NCBI GenBank assembly: GCA_021842145.1
Contig: JAKCBW010000001.1
Coordinates: 36,070 to 87,350 of the forward strand
Reading direction: 5' to 3'
Source of the DNA: Actinomycetes bacterium
Lineage (GTDB): Bacteria > Actinomycetota > Acidimicrobiia > Acidimicrobiales > Acidimicrobiaceae
Length of the DNA: 51,281 bases
Below, piece after piece: positions 1 to 8,273 of the stretch. Made by a program: the position numbers and the translations under genes. Numbering within the stretch: the first letter of the stretch is position 1; the number at the start of each line of letters is the position of its first letter. Under the pieces are notes generated by a model that saw only the letters and a program-made list of their open reading frames with translations, was not told the origin of the DNA and did no database searches.

Positions 1-930
1 ATAGCCGGTCTTGGGGATGCCGACGGGGGTGGGGGATTGCCAAGGGGCGGTGACCTGAGCGGCGATACCGATGGCATACAAGTTGTCGTGAGACAACGAT
101 TGGTAAGTCGGTCGAACGGGTATGTAACCTTTGGGGTCGGCAAGGCTGCTTTCGACGACCACATCTTGTCCCAAAAATGGCGGTATGAACATTGAGTATT
201 TGAATGGTAAGGTCTCGCCGCTCGCCAATTTCACCGAATCGCTGTCTATGTGATCAACTGACGCGTCGACGACGTAGTTAATATTCTCATGCTTGAGGAA
301 CGCCTCCAAAAGCTGCTGTCCGTGGGGTAGCCCACCTATCCCAAAGTGTCCCAAGAAGGGCTCAGAGGTCACATAGGTCAGCTTTACCTTCTCCTTGAGG
401 TGGTTCTTGTTTAGATGGTACGAAGCGTTGAATAGGAACTCGTACGCAGCGCCAAAGCAGCTAGCTCCCTGGGTAGCGCCAATGACGACGTCACCGGGGT
501 CCGCCAGGTACTTGCTCCAGGCCTCACCTGCGTGGACAGCATCCTCTAATGATGTGATCGTTGAGGCATTGCCATTTGGCCCCAGGCCCTCAACGACGCC
601 ATAATGATTCTTGTACCCGGTGGCAACCACCAGATAGTCGTAGCTATATTCGCTGCCTCCAGCAGTCACGCTATTCGCATCGGCATTAATCGCACTTGCG
701 GCGGTATTTACGAAGTTGACACCGTGCTCTTCAAAGGTGGGGGCGACTCGAAATGAGAGGTCCTCGACGTCCCGCTTACCAAAAGGGAGCCAAATAAGTG
801 ACGGATTGAAAACGAATCGATCACTAGGCGAAATGACCGTCACGTCGACTTCGTCCTTCAGTTCATGACGAATCGATAGGGCGGCTACCAGCCCCCCAAA
901 ATTACTTCCAAGCACGACTACCTTTGACAT
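1..930 (-). CDS. sqr: Sulfide:quinone oxidoreductase, FAD-dependent (3' end cut by window edge)
   Basis: Leftward reading frame with an ATG at 930, open to the window edge (310 codons visible). The N-terminus has a Rossmann FAD-binding start (VVVLGSNFGGLVAAL, residues 4-18), and the second FAD segment VVATGYKNHY lies near residue 101. Cys158 in GATQGASCFGAAYEF matches the conserved redox cysteine of sulfide:quinone oxidoreductases; the partner cysteine would lie beyond the window. The family oxidises sulfide to polysulfide at the membrane surface and passes electrons to quinone. A GAGGTG ribosome site precedes the ATG. It is divergent from the polyprenyl synthase gene. Another NADH-type FAD oxidoreductase is possible but less likely given the cysteine context. 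Confidence 0.82.
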   Translation of the reverse strand, partial: MSKVVVLGSNFGGLVAALSIRHELKDEVDVTVISPSDRFVFNPSLIWLPFGKRDVEDLSFRVAPTFEEHGVNFVNTAASAINADANSVTAGGSEYSYDYLVVATGYKNHYGVVEGLGPNGNASTITSLEDAVHAGEAWSKYLADPGDVVIGATQGASCFGAAYEFLFNASYHLNKNHLKEKVKLTYVTSEPFLGHFGIGGLPHGQQLLEAFLKHENINYVVDASVDHIDSDSVKLASGETLPFKYSMFIPPFLGQDVVVESSLADPKGYIPVRPTYQSLSHDNLYAIGIAAQVTAPWQSPTPVGIPKTGY

Positions 931-1606
931 CTGCACCTCTCAGCTACGCATAGACCAGGTGGCCTGTGATTTCCACCGTTTCACGAGTGCAAGCACTAAA
1001 CGTAACTTACACAACCATCTAAAAATGGTCACCGACGAGTGCCTATTAAATTACTGAATCACCATTTTCGCAGATCAAGGCCCACAGACAAGTCGGTCAT
1101 TTTCCGGACTGCCCAAATTGCAGTCGAACTCCGAAGGAGTGCTATCTAGTTTGCTGATCGGGTAACTGAGCTAGTGGTGGACCAAAAACATAGTTACCGT
1201 TGGTCACCAACTCTGCTGGCCAACTCTGCTGGCCAACTCTGCTGGTCAACTCTGCTGGCCAACTCTGCTGGCGAACTCTGCTGGTCAACACTGTTGGCGA
1301 AATCTTTCAGACAACTCTGCCACCCTCGCCGTTGGCGGGATCTTTTAGAAATCTGAACAATGGGGTCGTTAGGGCTAGCCAGTCCAGGCGTCGAAGCTAG
1401 TCGGAGTCGGCTTGAAAAATATCCCTTGGCCTTTTGGTCGCCAAAGAGCCCCTCCTGATAGCCGTATTTGCAACCCATAATACCTAGTCAATCGACCCCT
1501 CGAGGCTTTAAAGGGGATCTGATGCTTCGTCGGACATACCCCTTTGAAGCTCTTTCGTAGCTGGTTTTTAGCACAAATCCCCGCGCATGCCCTAGTGTTT
1601 ATTGGA
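931..1606. other. Intergenic region between divergent genes, with a tandem array
   Basis: About 670 bases separate the sulfide:quinone oxidoreductase start from the likely polyprenyl synthase start. The only strong structure is the 13-bp tandem array at 1207-1323. A small hairpin (ACTCC-GAA-GGAGT) lies near 1128-1140. Short frames crossing the array are translations of the repeat on either strand and show no family resemblance. The region must hold both promoters, but I could not place them with confidence. Confidence 0.6.
1207..1323. repeat. 13-bp tandem repeat array, nine units
   Basis: The unit CCAACTCTGCTGG repeats head to tail from 1207 with a strict 13-bp period. Units 1-6 (1207-1284) are near identical, and units 7-9 (1285-1323) are increasingly diverged. 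Each unit is an imperfect dyad (CCAAC...GCTGG), and CC-starting junctions create the palindrome TGGCCA. It lies in the divergent promoter region between sqr and the polyprenyl synthase, so an operator, a structured transcript or simple slippage are all possible. Confidence 0.93.
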
Positions 1607-2608
1607 GTGCAGCCGATAAATTTAAACCAAGTTAAGGTCCCAGGGGAAGACCTCGAGAAGATAGAGGCGGAGCTTCGCCTCTCCGTCGAGACTTCAGACC
1701 CCGTCCTGTCAGAAGTCGCTACCCATCTAATCGAAGCCGGCGGCAAAAGAATCAGACCGATTCTCGCCCTAGCGGCCGCCCGCGCCGTTGGCGAGGACTC
1801 CACTATCGAGGTGGTTCGCGGGGCTTCAGCGGTTGAACTCGTCCACCTCGCCTCCCTCTACCACGACGACGTCATGGATGAGGCGAACGAGAGAAGGGGA
1901 GTAGTCTCTGTCAATGCTCGCTGGGGGAACCTAATCGCTGTGGTCAGTGGGGACTTCCTGCTCGCAAGGGCGGCTGGAATAGCTGCCCGACTAGGTTCGG
2001 AAATCGCCGAGCTTTTGGCCGATACCCTCGCCGAAATGTGCGAAGGACAGATCGCCGAGGTCAAAGATGGTTTCAACACTTCACGCAGCAAAGAGGAGTA
2101 CCTGCGTGCCATATCTGGCAAGACCGCTTCCTTGATGGCGACGTCAGCGAGGATCGGGGCACTGGCGGCTAAGGGTGAACGGGGTCGAGTTCAGGCGCTA
2201 ACTGAAATCGGTAACAACTTTGGAATGCTCTTTCAGATAAGGGATGACGTACTGGATATTGCCGCAAGTCGAGAGGAACTCCGAAAGCTTCCGGGGCAGG
2301 ACTTGTTAGAGGGGGTCTACAACCTGCCGGTAATTATGGCTCTGGAGTCCAAAGAAGTCGGAGGGGAACTAAGGGCGATCCTCGATGAAAAGGTCACCGA
2401 AGAGTCCCTGCCTTTGGCGACAAAATTGATAATTAAATCTAAATCAATAGACGGTTGCTACCACATCGCAGAAGATTACTACCAAAAAACCAGGGAGATC
2501 GCCGTCGATTTGGCAGATCCATACTCGATGTCGATAGCGGAACTCTGCAAGGAGCTTTTGGGTTCCATAGCCGAATTCACCTCTGCGGAATCCTCCGACA
2601 GGGACTAG
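1607..2608 (+). CDS. Polyprenyl diphosphate synthase (trans-isoprenyl synthase)
   Basis: Condenses isopentenyl diphosphate with allylic diphosphates to make the prenyl chain of menaquinone or a related lipid. Both Asp-rich motifs are intact: HDDVMDE in the first half and RDDVLDI in the second, with the family's GGKRIRP motif near the N-terminus. I place the start at the GTG at 1607 (333 residues), which gives an N-terminus close to the usual family start. The frame stays open upstream to a TTG at 1544, and a GTG at 1595 is another option; none has a good ribosome site. The stop shares a CTAG tetranucleotide with the stop of convergent lysS. Chain length cannot be read from the sequence. Confidence 0.88.
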   Translation: MQPINLNQVKVPGEDLEKIEAELRLSVETSDPVLSEVATHLIEAGGKRIRPILALAAARAVGEDSTIEVVRGASAVELVHLASLYHDDVMDEANERRGVVSVNARWGNLIAVVSGDFLLARAAGIAARLGSEIAELLADTLAEMCEGQIAEVKDGFNTSRSKEEYLRAISGKTASLMATSARIGALAAKGERGRVQALTEIGNNFGMLFQIRDDVLDIAASREELRKLPGQDLLEGVYNLPVIMALESKEVGGELRAILDEKVTEESLPLATKLIIKSKSIDGCYHIAEDYYQKTREIAVDLADPYSMSIAELCKELLGSIAEFTSAESSDRD

Positions 2609-4038
2609 CTCTGCTCGGGGCGAAGAGCGGGAAATGCTACCACTTCCCGAATTTGCGCTTCATCGCAGAGGAGCATGGCTAGGCGGTCTATCCCAATTCC
2701 GAGTCCCCCAGTTGGGGGCATGCCATACTCGAGTGCCCGAATATAGTCCAGATCGAGGCCCATCGCCTCTTCATCCCCGGCCTCTTTCGCCTTGACCTGA
2801 TCCTCGAAGCGTCTCCTCTGCTCATCTGGGTCGGCGAGTTCCGAAAATGCGTTCGCCAACTCTCTTCCAGCGATGAAGGCTTCGAACCTCTCGACGAACT
2901 TAGGTCGGGACCTGTGATCCCTCGCCAACGGCGAGATTTCGACCGGATGGTCATAAACGAATGTCGGTTGGGTGAGCCCTTCCTCCGCCACCAATTCAAA
3001 GAGTTCCAACAACAGTTTTCCCTCTCCGTAGGAGTCAGCGGCGTTACCATTTCGTTCCTTCACCAGCGAAGCTAGCTTCTCCCTCCCCATGTCCATGCGA
3101 ACTTCGAAACCGATAGCCTCAGAGATAGCCTCCTCCATAGTCACCCTCCTCCAGGGGGGGGTGAGGTCAATGGTCATGCCCTGATAGGTGATTATCGGGC
3201 TTCCTAGGGTCCCGATGGCGGCCTGCGATACCAGTTCTTCGGTCAGTTCCATAATCGATGAGAAGTCGACGTAGGCTTGGTAGAGTTCCAACATGGTGAA
3301 CTCGGGGTTGTGCCTGGGTGAAATTCCCTCGTTCCTAAAGCTCCTACCTATCTCATAGACCTTTTCGAATCCGCCGACTATCAGCCTCTTGAGGTATAAC
3401 TCCGGTGCAACTCGCAGGTAGAGATCCATAGAGAGGGCATTGTGGTGGGTAACGAAGGGCTTTGCGGTTGCCCCCGACGCTATCGGGTGTAAAAGAGGCG
3501 TCTCAACCTCGACAAAATCCCTTTCCGAGAGGAACTTTCTTATTTCCGATACCGTCTTGAACCTTATCTTTAGGTTCTCTCGGGACTTCTCATTTATCCA
3601 TAGATCTGCATAACGCTGGCGGTAGCGGAGGTCTGGATCGGAAATCCCATGATACTTGTCTCCGAAACCCCGCCTATTCTCTGCCAAGAGCACCCAGCTC
3701 GAGGCCATGATAGAGAGCTCGCCCCGTCTCGAGGTGATCACCTCACCCTCGACGCCGATCCAGTCGCCCAAAGACAGCGAGAAGAAGGCCTCGAAGTCAC
3801 TAGTCTCGCTCTCCGAAGCCATGACCTGCAACTTTGCGCTCTCGTCGTGCAGCTCGACGAAACAGAGTCGTCCCTGTCTCCTAATTAGCATCGCTCTTCC
3901 GGCGACCCTCAGGGTAACCCCACTACGAGTGTCAACGGCTAGATCCGAGAATCTCGCCCTGATATCGGCGAGCTTCGTCGTTCCAGCGAAGGAGTAGGGA
4001 ATCTCTAATGAGGCGGCCTTTGGGGTGGCATCTGTCAT
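2605..4038 (-). CDS. lysS: Lysyl-tRNA synthetase, class II
   Basis: Charges tRNA-Lys with lysine in the cytoplasm. The 477-residue protein has an N-terminal OB-fold anticodon-binding domain (about residues 40-145) and a class II catalytic core: motif 1 around FVEVETPLLHP, motif 2 at FRNEGISPRHNPEFTMLELY and motif 3 at GLGIGIDRLAMLL near the C-terminus. It is the last gene of the leftward coaX-side operon, three bases after coaX. This matches the usual actinobacterial position of lysS downstream of panC/coaX. Its stop overlaps that of the convergent polyprenyl synthase gene. Confidence 0.96.
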   Translation of the reverse strand: MTDATPKAASLEIPYSFAGTTKLADIRARFSDLAVDTRSGVTLRVAGRAMLIRRQGRLCFVELHDESAKLQVMASESETSDFEAFFSLSLGDWIGVEGEVITSRRGELSIMASSWVLLAENRRGFGDKYHGISDPDLRYRQRYADLWINEKSRENLKIRFKTVSEIRKFLSERDFVEVETPLLHPIASGATAKPFVTHHNALSMDLYLRVAPELYLKRLIVGGFEKVYEIGRSFRNEGISPRHNPEFTMLELYQAYVDFSSIMELTEELVSQAAIGTLGSPIITYQGMTIDLTPPWRRVTMEEAISEAIGFEVRMDMGREKLASLVKERNGNAADSYGEGKLLLELFELVAEEGLTQPTFVYDHPVEISPLARDHRSRPKFVERFEAFIAGRELANAFSELADPDEQRRRFEDQVKAKEAGDEEAMGLDLDYIRALEYGMPPTGGLGIGIDRLAMLLCDEAQIREVVAFPALRPEQS

Positions 4039-4041
4039 CTT

Positions 4042-4887
4042 TTAGCTCTTTTTCTCAAACTTGTCGGTGGATAAATTCTTTTCATAGATGATCCTCAGAC
4101 CATGGAGGGTGAGCCATGGTTCCTGGTATTCGATCTTTTTGGTATAGGGGGCAACCACCGAACAGAGCCCGCCAGTCCCAATGATATGGGACTTGCCTAA
4201 TATCTCTTCGAACATTCCGCAAATTGCGTCGGTCTGTCCGGCAAATCCCCAAAGTGCGCCAGACTGAATCGACTCGGTGGTGCTCCTGCCGATGACCGAC
4301 CTCGGAGGCACGAGTTCCACTTTTTTCAGTGAGGCGGCATTTCGGTAAAGGGCGTCGAGGGATATCTCTATCCCCGGGGCTATCGAGCCACCAAGGTATT
4401 CGCCTTTTTGGTTAATTGCGTCAAAGGTAGTCGCCGTCCCGAAGTCCACGACGATAGCTGGGCCCCCGTAAAGGTCTAAGGCGGCGACTGCGTCTGCGAT
4501 TCGATCTGCACCAACCTCCTTGGGGTTATCGTAGAGGATGGGCATGGATGTCTTGATCCCCGGCTCGACGACCGTCGGCTCCAGCTTGAGCCACCTGTTC
4601 ACCATATTGCGCAGCGAGAAGGTGACATTAGGTGCAGATGAAGACATCACCGCTCCGCTGAAGGAGTTCTCGGCGTCTATTCCGCTCATTGAAAGTAGCT
4701 GCCACAACAACAAGGCGTGCTCGTCGGGAGTTCGATCGGTCCGTGTCGCAATCCGAAAGTGGTGTGTCAAGCCCTGAGCGGCCGTCCTTTTAGCGTCCGG
4801 CTCGATCCCGCCGGGAATCTTTAGTGAGTCCCTCGAGTAGATACCGAAGACAGTCTGGGTATTACCAACGTCGATCGTCAAAAGCAC
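4042..4887 (-). CDS. coaX: Type III pantothenate kinase
   Basis: Phosphorylates pantothenate, the first committed step of coenzyme A synthesis. The 281-residue protein belongs to the ASKHA fold. It has an N-terminal phosphate loop TIDVGNTQTVFG (residues 4-15), the GADRIADAVAA segment in mid-protein, VVDFGTATTFDAI as the second conserved motif, and GGSIAPGIEIS afterwards. These are hallmarks of CoaX rather than CoaA. It sits between panC and lysS with short gaps (16 and 3 bases), so co-transcription is likely, and pantothenate made by PanC is its substrate. Confidence 0.95.
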   Translation of the reverse strand: MLLTIDVGNTQTVFGIYSRDSLKIPGGIEPDAKRTAAQGLTHHFRIATRTDRTPDEHALLLWQLLSMSGIDAENSFSGAVMSSSAPNVTFSLRNMVNRWLKLEPTVVEPGIKTSMPILYDNPKEVGADRIADAVAALDLYGGPAIVVDFGTATTFDAINQKGEYLGGSIAPGIEISLDALYRNAASLKKVELVPPRSVIGRSTTESIQSGALWGFAGQTDAICGMFEEILGKSHIIGTGGLCSVVAPYTKKIEYQEPWLTLHGLRIIYEKNLSTDKFEKKS

Positions 4888-4903
4888 TATCCGTCACCAC
4901 CCT

Positions 4904-5767
4904 CTATCGTTCCTCGGCATCTTGAGCACCGACGGGCGAGTTGTCTATCAAGCGAACCCGGCCGATATTCGCCGCCATAACGATTCTGGAATCGTCATCG
5001 GCAAACTCCAAGAGGTCCAGGGTAGCCGGATTTACGACTTCGAGGTAATCGAGTTTAAATAGCGGCTCCCTGGCGAGCTCGTCCTTGGCTAGCTGAATGA
5101 GGTTTTGTACCCTTCGCTCACCTGTGGAGTAAGCACGCCTCAGGGCTTCGATGGATTTATATAGCGCAGGGGCCGCAGCCCTCTCTTGCTCACTCAAAAG
5201 CCTGTTTCTGGAGGACATCGCTAGTCCATCCGGTTCCCTTACAATCGCCACCCCCACCACTTCGATTGGAAGGTGAAACTCCACAACCATCCTTTTAATC
5301 ACGGCTAGCTGCTGAAAGTCTTTCTCTCCGAAATATGCCCGTCCCTCTGAGAGAACGTGGAAGAGCTTCATCACCACCGTGGCGACGCCGGCGAAATGAC
5401 CCGGCCTAGATGCCCCTTCAAGGCCCTCAGATAGGCCCGATGGCACCACCTGAAACTGGATCGGCTCGGGGTGCATCTCCTGGTCCGACGGGAGGATAAC
5501 CATATCCACACCCCTGGCCGCAAGTAGATCTAGGTCCTCCTGTACCGTCCTTGGGTACCTTTCATGGTCGCCTTTATCGTTGAACTGCATTGCGTTGACG
5601 AAGATCGAAACTGCCAGCAAGTCACATTCAGAGCGCCCTTTTTCGACGAGGCGGAGGTGTCCCTCATGCAGCGCACCCATGGTGGGGACGAGGCCGCAGA
5701 CCCCTCCGTCGGTTCGTGCGGCCCTAAATAGCTGATAAGCCTCATCGAGCTGGTTGACTATCCGCAA
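4904..5767 (-). CDS. panC: Pantothenate synthetase (pantoate-beta-alanine ligase)
   Basis: Joins pantoate and beta-alanine with ATP to give pantothenate. The 287-residue protein starts with the conserved VPTMGALHEGHLRLV segment (residues 27-41), which carries the HxGH nucleotidyl-transfer signature. It continues with SIFVNAMQFN, where the family usually has a Pro at the position of the Ala. GEKDFQQLAVIKRMV and MSSRNRLLS are the other family motifs. It lies between folK and coaX. The panD (aspartate decarboxylase) gene often found in this cluster is absent from the window. Confidence 0.95.
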   Translation of the reverse strand: MRIVNQLDEAYQLFRAARTDGGVCGLVPTMGALHEGHLRLVEKGRSECDLLAVSIFVNAMQFNDKGDHERYPRTVQEDLDLLAARGVDMVILPSDQEMHPEPIQFQVVPSGLSEGLEGASRPGHFAGVATVVMKLFHVLSEGRAYFGEKDFQQLAVIKRMVVEFHLPIEVVGVAIVREPDGLAMSSRNRLLSEQERAAAPALYKSIEALRRAYSTGERRVQNLIQLAKDELAREPLFKLDYLEVVNPATLDLLEFADDDSRIVMAANIGRVRLIDNSPVGAQDAEER

Positions 5768-5835
5768 ATCGACTCCTCACCTAACGCCTATCTGCAACAA
5801 ACTAGCCAAGAATAGATCCGGGGCTTTCGTCTTAG

Positions 5836-6372
5836 CTAGCCGGAAGAATTACTCGGGTAATGTCCTAAAAATACGACTCCGTCGGCCACCTCGTCGCCGA
5901 CGGTCCTCGCACGCCTCGAAATGGAATCTGCCAGCCCCGGGGAGAGCGAGTATGCGACGACCGGGTCGACGTCTAAAAGTGGCGCTATTACAAAGGCCCG
6001 CTCGGCCATTCGAGGATGAGGAACCTGCAACTTTTTGGTCTCTGACCTGTATCCATAGACGTACAGGACGTCTAGATCAAGGGTCCTAGCTGCATTTATC
6101 TCCCCCCTCACCCTCTGGTTTCTCCTCTCAATTTCTGCTAGCTGATCTAAGAGTGCATCGGGATCGAGGGGGGTCACCAGCAAAGCTACGAGGTTTAGGT
6201 ACCTCCCCTGCTCACTTAGGGCACCGACCGGAGCGGTCTCATAAATATCTGAGACCCTAATAAAAACGGAGATCTCCTTCAATCCCTCTATCGCCGACTC
6301 GACATGGGCCATGCGGTCGCCAAGATTTGAACCGATGCCCACGAGGGAGCGATAGAGCACCTTAGCGCTCAT
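5836..6372 (-). CDS. folK: HPPK: hydroxymethyldihydropteridine diphosphokinase
   Basis: Transfers pyrophosphate from ATP to 6-hydroxymethyl-7,8-dihydropterin in folate synthesis. The 178-residue protein begins with the family pattern YRSLVGIGSNLGDRMAHVE. It contains ETAPVG, the NLVALL strand, and the signature around RTLDLDVLYVYG followed by VPHPRMAERAFVIAPL. The length is ordinary for a stand-alone HPPK. The start overlaps the end of folB by 11 bases, so the two are probably translationally coupled. Sixty-eight bases without an evident gene separate it from panC. Confidence 0.95.
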   Translation of the reverse strand: MSAKVLYRSLVGIGSNLGDRMAHVESAIEGLKEISVFIRVSDIYETAPVGALSEQGRYLNLVALLVTPLDPDALLDQLAEIERRNQRVRGEINAARTLDLDVLYVYGYRSETKKLQVPHPRMAERAFVIAPLLDVDPVVAYSLSPGLADSISRRARTVGDEVADGVVFLGHYPSNSSG

Positions 6373-6844
6373 CTATCCGATCATTCTCGGGTGACTCATC
6401 CTGGGATGACTTGTTCTCGAGTGACTTGTTCTCGAGTGACTTGGCAAGCTTTATTCGAGCCGAAACAGACTGCAGCTCGAAAGTGACTGGGGGCATCAAC
6501 TTAGTAACGACTACCTCTGCGCTCTTTACCTTTTCCAGGCCCACGCACCTAAGGGCGATATCGTTTGCCAAGGTCTCTAGAAGCTTCCTTCGGGGTCCGT
6601 TGCGAACTAGTCCGTCAACTATCTCCAGCACCGACACATAGTCGACGCTTTCGGCAAGGTCGTCTAGCGGTCCCGTTAGGTTCCCGTCGATATCACGAAC
6701 GCCATCGCCGATATCGGCGAGGGTCAATATCACGTCAAACCTTATTGGTTGCGCAGAAGACCTCTCCTGCTCTCCGACTCCGATGTTGACCATCATTTGG
6801 AGGTTGTTTATCTCGATTTGTCTTGTGGTGTGTCCCTCACACAT
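6362..6844 (-). CDS. folB: Dihydroneopterin aldolase with a repetitive acidic tail
   Basis: Converts dihydroneopterin to 6-hydroxymethyl-dihydropterin. The core (about residues 7-130) has the family start IEINNLQMMVNIGVGEQE, the VDYVSVLEIV segment and KLMPPV near the end. At 160 residues it is clearly longer than the usual ~120. The extra tail consists of four pentapeptides (SLENK, SLENK, SSQDE, SPEND) encoded by a 15-bp tandem repeat at 6384-6443. The tail is highly charged and probably disordered. The gene sits between folP and folK, overlapping folK. Confidence 0.93.
   Translation of the reverse strand: MCEGHTTRQIEINNLQMMVNIGVGEQERSSAQPIRFDVILTLADIGDGVRDIDGNLTGPLDDLAESVDYVSVLEIVDGLVRNGPRRKLLETLANDIALRCVGLEKVKSAEVVVTKLMPPVTFELQSVSARIKLAKSLENKSLENKSSQDESPENDRIDER
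6384..6443 (-). repeat. 15-bp tandem repeat inside the folB 3' end, four units
   Basis: Four consecutive 15-bp units start at 6384, 6399, 6414 and 6429. The last two are identical (TTCTCGAGTGACTTG on the plus strand) and the first two have diverged. Because 15 is a multiple of three, the repeat keeps the frame and encodes pentapeptides at the FolB C-terminus. Copy-number change would alter tail length without a frameshift. Confidence 0.9.
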
Positions 6845-6876
6845 AACTGAACTTATCCGAGGGGACCCTTGGGTAA

Positions 6877-7677
6877 CTAAACCTGGGCACCTGGCTCCTC
6901 ACTGTAGGAATCCAGTGCGGCTTTGGTCGCCATAACGTCGTGCACCCTAACTATCGTCGCACCGCCTTTGACCGCTAAGGTTGCCGCTTGGATACTCTCG
7001 GAAACCCTATCCCTTGCTGCGGGCGGGGAGACACGAACCTCCGGCGCCATGAATTCGGTCAAAAAACCCTTTCGAGAGGCTCCAATGAGTACCGGGACCC
7101 CGAGTTCAACAAAGCGCGAAGTAGCCCTGAGGAGTTCCATATTTTGCTCTTTGGTCTTTCCAAAGCCGAGGCCGGGGTCTATCCAGGTCTCTTTGACTCC
7201 GATCGACCTAGCCCACTCGAGCTTTTCGGCGAGGTATTCTCTCACCTCTTCGACGACGTCTTCATAGTGCGGGTTCTGCTGCATGGTCTTGGGATCACCC
7301 TGCATGTGCATTGCCACCCACACCGCTCCGGTATCCCTAGCTACCTCGGCGAGGGAGGCCGAAATATCATTTATAATCTTGGCTCCATTTTCGATCGCTG
7401 CGGCGGCAACCTCTCGTTTTTTGGTGTCGATCGAGACCACGGCGAATGAAGAGATCTCCCTGATAACCGGTATTACCCTCTTCAGCTCCTCATCTAGGTC
7501 GACCGCATCTGATCCGGGTCGCGTCGACTCACCACCGACGTCGATAATGTCGGCACCCTCGTCGAGCATTTCCCGGGCCCTATTTACCGCCTTGTTTACC
7601 TCGACGTAGCTCCCCCCATCGGAAAAGGAGTCGGGCGTAACGTTCAAGATGCCCATAATTTTCGCTCTGTTGGTCAT
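6877..7677 (-). CDS. folP: Dihydropteroate synthase
   Basis: Condenses p-aminobenzoate with hydroxymethyl-dihydropterin pyrophosphate; this is the sulfonamide target. The protein is a TIM barrel with both signatures, KIMGILNVTPDSFSDGG near the N-terminus and ADIIDVGGESTRPGS around residue 45-60. Further motifs are the NDIS segment, WIDPGLGFGKT, the SRKGF loop and RVHDV. I choose the ATG at 7677 (266 residues), because it forms an ATGA overlap with the folE stop. An upstream TTG at 7689 would lie inside folE. Confidence 0.95.
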   Translation of the reverse strand: MTNRAKIMGILNVTPDSFSDGGSYVEVNKAVNRAREMLDEGADIIDVGGESTRPGSDAVDLDEELKRVIPVIREISSFAVVSIDTKKREVAAAAIENGAKIINDISASLAEVARDTGAVWVAMHMQGDPKTMQQNPHYEDVVEEVREYLAEKLEWARSIGVKETWIDPGLGFGKTKEQNMELLRATSRFVELGVPVLIGASRKGFLTEFMAPEVRVSPPAARDRVSESIQAATLAVKGGATIVRVHDVMATKAALDSYSEEPGAQV

Positions 7678-8273
7678 GGCATACCCCAACCACGTTCCCT
7701 GCCGATGAGCTGTAGTGCCTCAGACCTCGTCAGGGGGTCTTTCCTGAACCTTCCCCTTACGCTTGAGGTGACAACCTTCGAGCCGGGTGACTTTACCCCT
7801 CTAATCGCCATACAGAGGTGTTCGGCCTCGACCACTACCATCACTCCCTGTGGTTTGAGTTGCTCCACTATGCTCTCCGCTATCTCCTTGGTCATCCTCT
7901 CTTGGACCTGTAGTCTCATCGACATCGCTTCCACCAGCTTTGCGAGCTTCGATATTCCGACGATACGGCCAGAGAGGTTAGGGATATACGCTACGTGTGC
8001 CACCCCAAAAAAGGGGAGAAGGTGGTGCTCGCACATCGAGCTAAAGCGAATCCCGCTAACCATTACCATCTCATCGTGGTCGGCCTCATAAGTCTCCGAG
8101 AGGATATCAGCGGGGTCTACGTGCCTCCCCGAAAGGATCTCTTCGTACATCAGCGCCACCCGCTTGGGGGTGGCCGCCAGCTCCTTGGAATCTGGATCCT
8201 CACCAATTAGCTCTATAAGCCTTCTGATGGTGGCCTCTAATTCGACCCGATCAAAGTTGGAATTGGCGGACAC
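7674..8273 (-). CDS. folE: GTP cyclohydrolase I, type IA
   Basis: Opens GTP to dihydroneopterin triphosphate, the first step of folate synthesis. The 199-residue protein carries the zinc and active-site segment SMCEHHLLPFFGVAHVAYIP, the KLVE and RLQVQERMT motifs, and VVEAEHLCMAIRGV with the second zinc cysteine. The GTG start directly follows the hpt TAA with no gap, and the stop overlaps the folP start, so translation is probably coupled on both sides. Many actinobacteria carry ftsH between hpt and folE; it is not here. Confidence 0.96.
   Translation of the reverse strand: MSANSNFDRVELEATIRRLIELIGEDPDSKELAATPKRVALMYEEILSGRHVDPADILSETYEADHDEMVMVSGIRFSSMCEHHLLPFFGVAHVAYIPNLSGRIVGISKLAKLVEAMSMRLQVQERMTKEIAESIVEQLKPQGVMVVVEAEHLCMAIRGVKSPGSKVVTSSVRGRFRKDPLTRSEALQLIGRERGWGMP

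Noticed and set aside
1207-1323. CRISPR array
   Set aside because: Units are 13 bp with no spacers and no cas genes nearby; the other arrays in the window are equally spacer-free.
1194-1478. Frames on both strands across the 13-bp array
   Set aside because: They are translations of the repeat in several frames (13 is not a multiple of three), without a family match or ribosome site.
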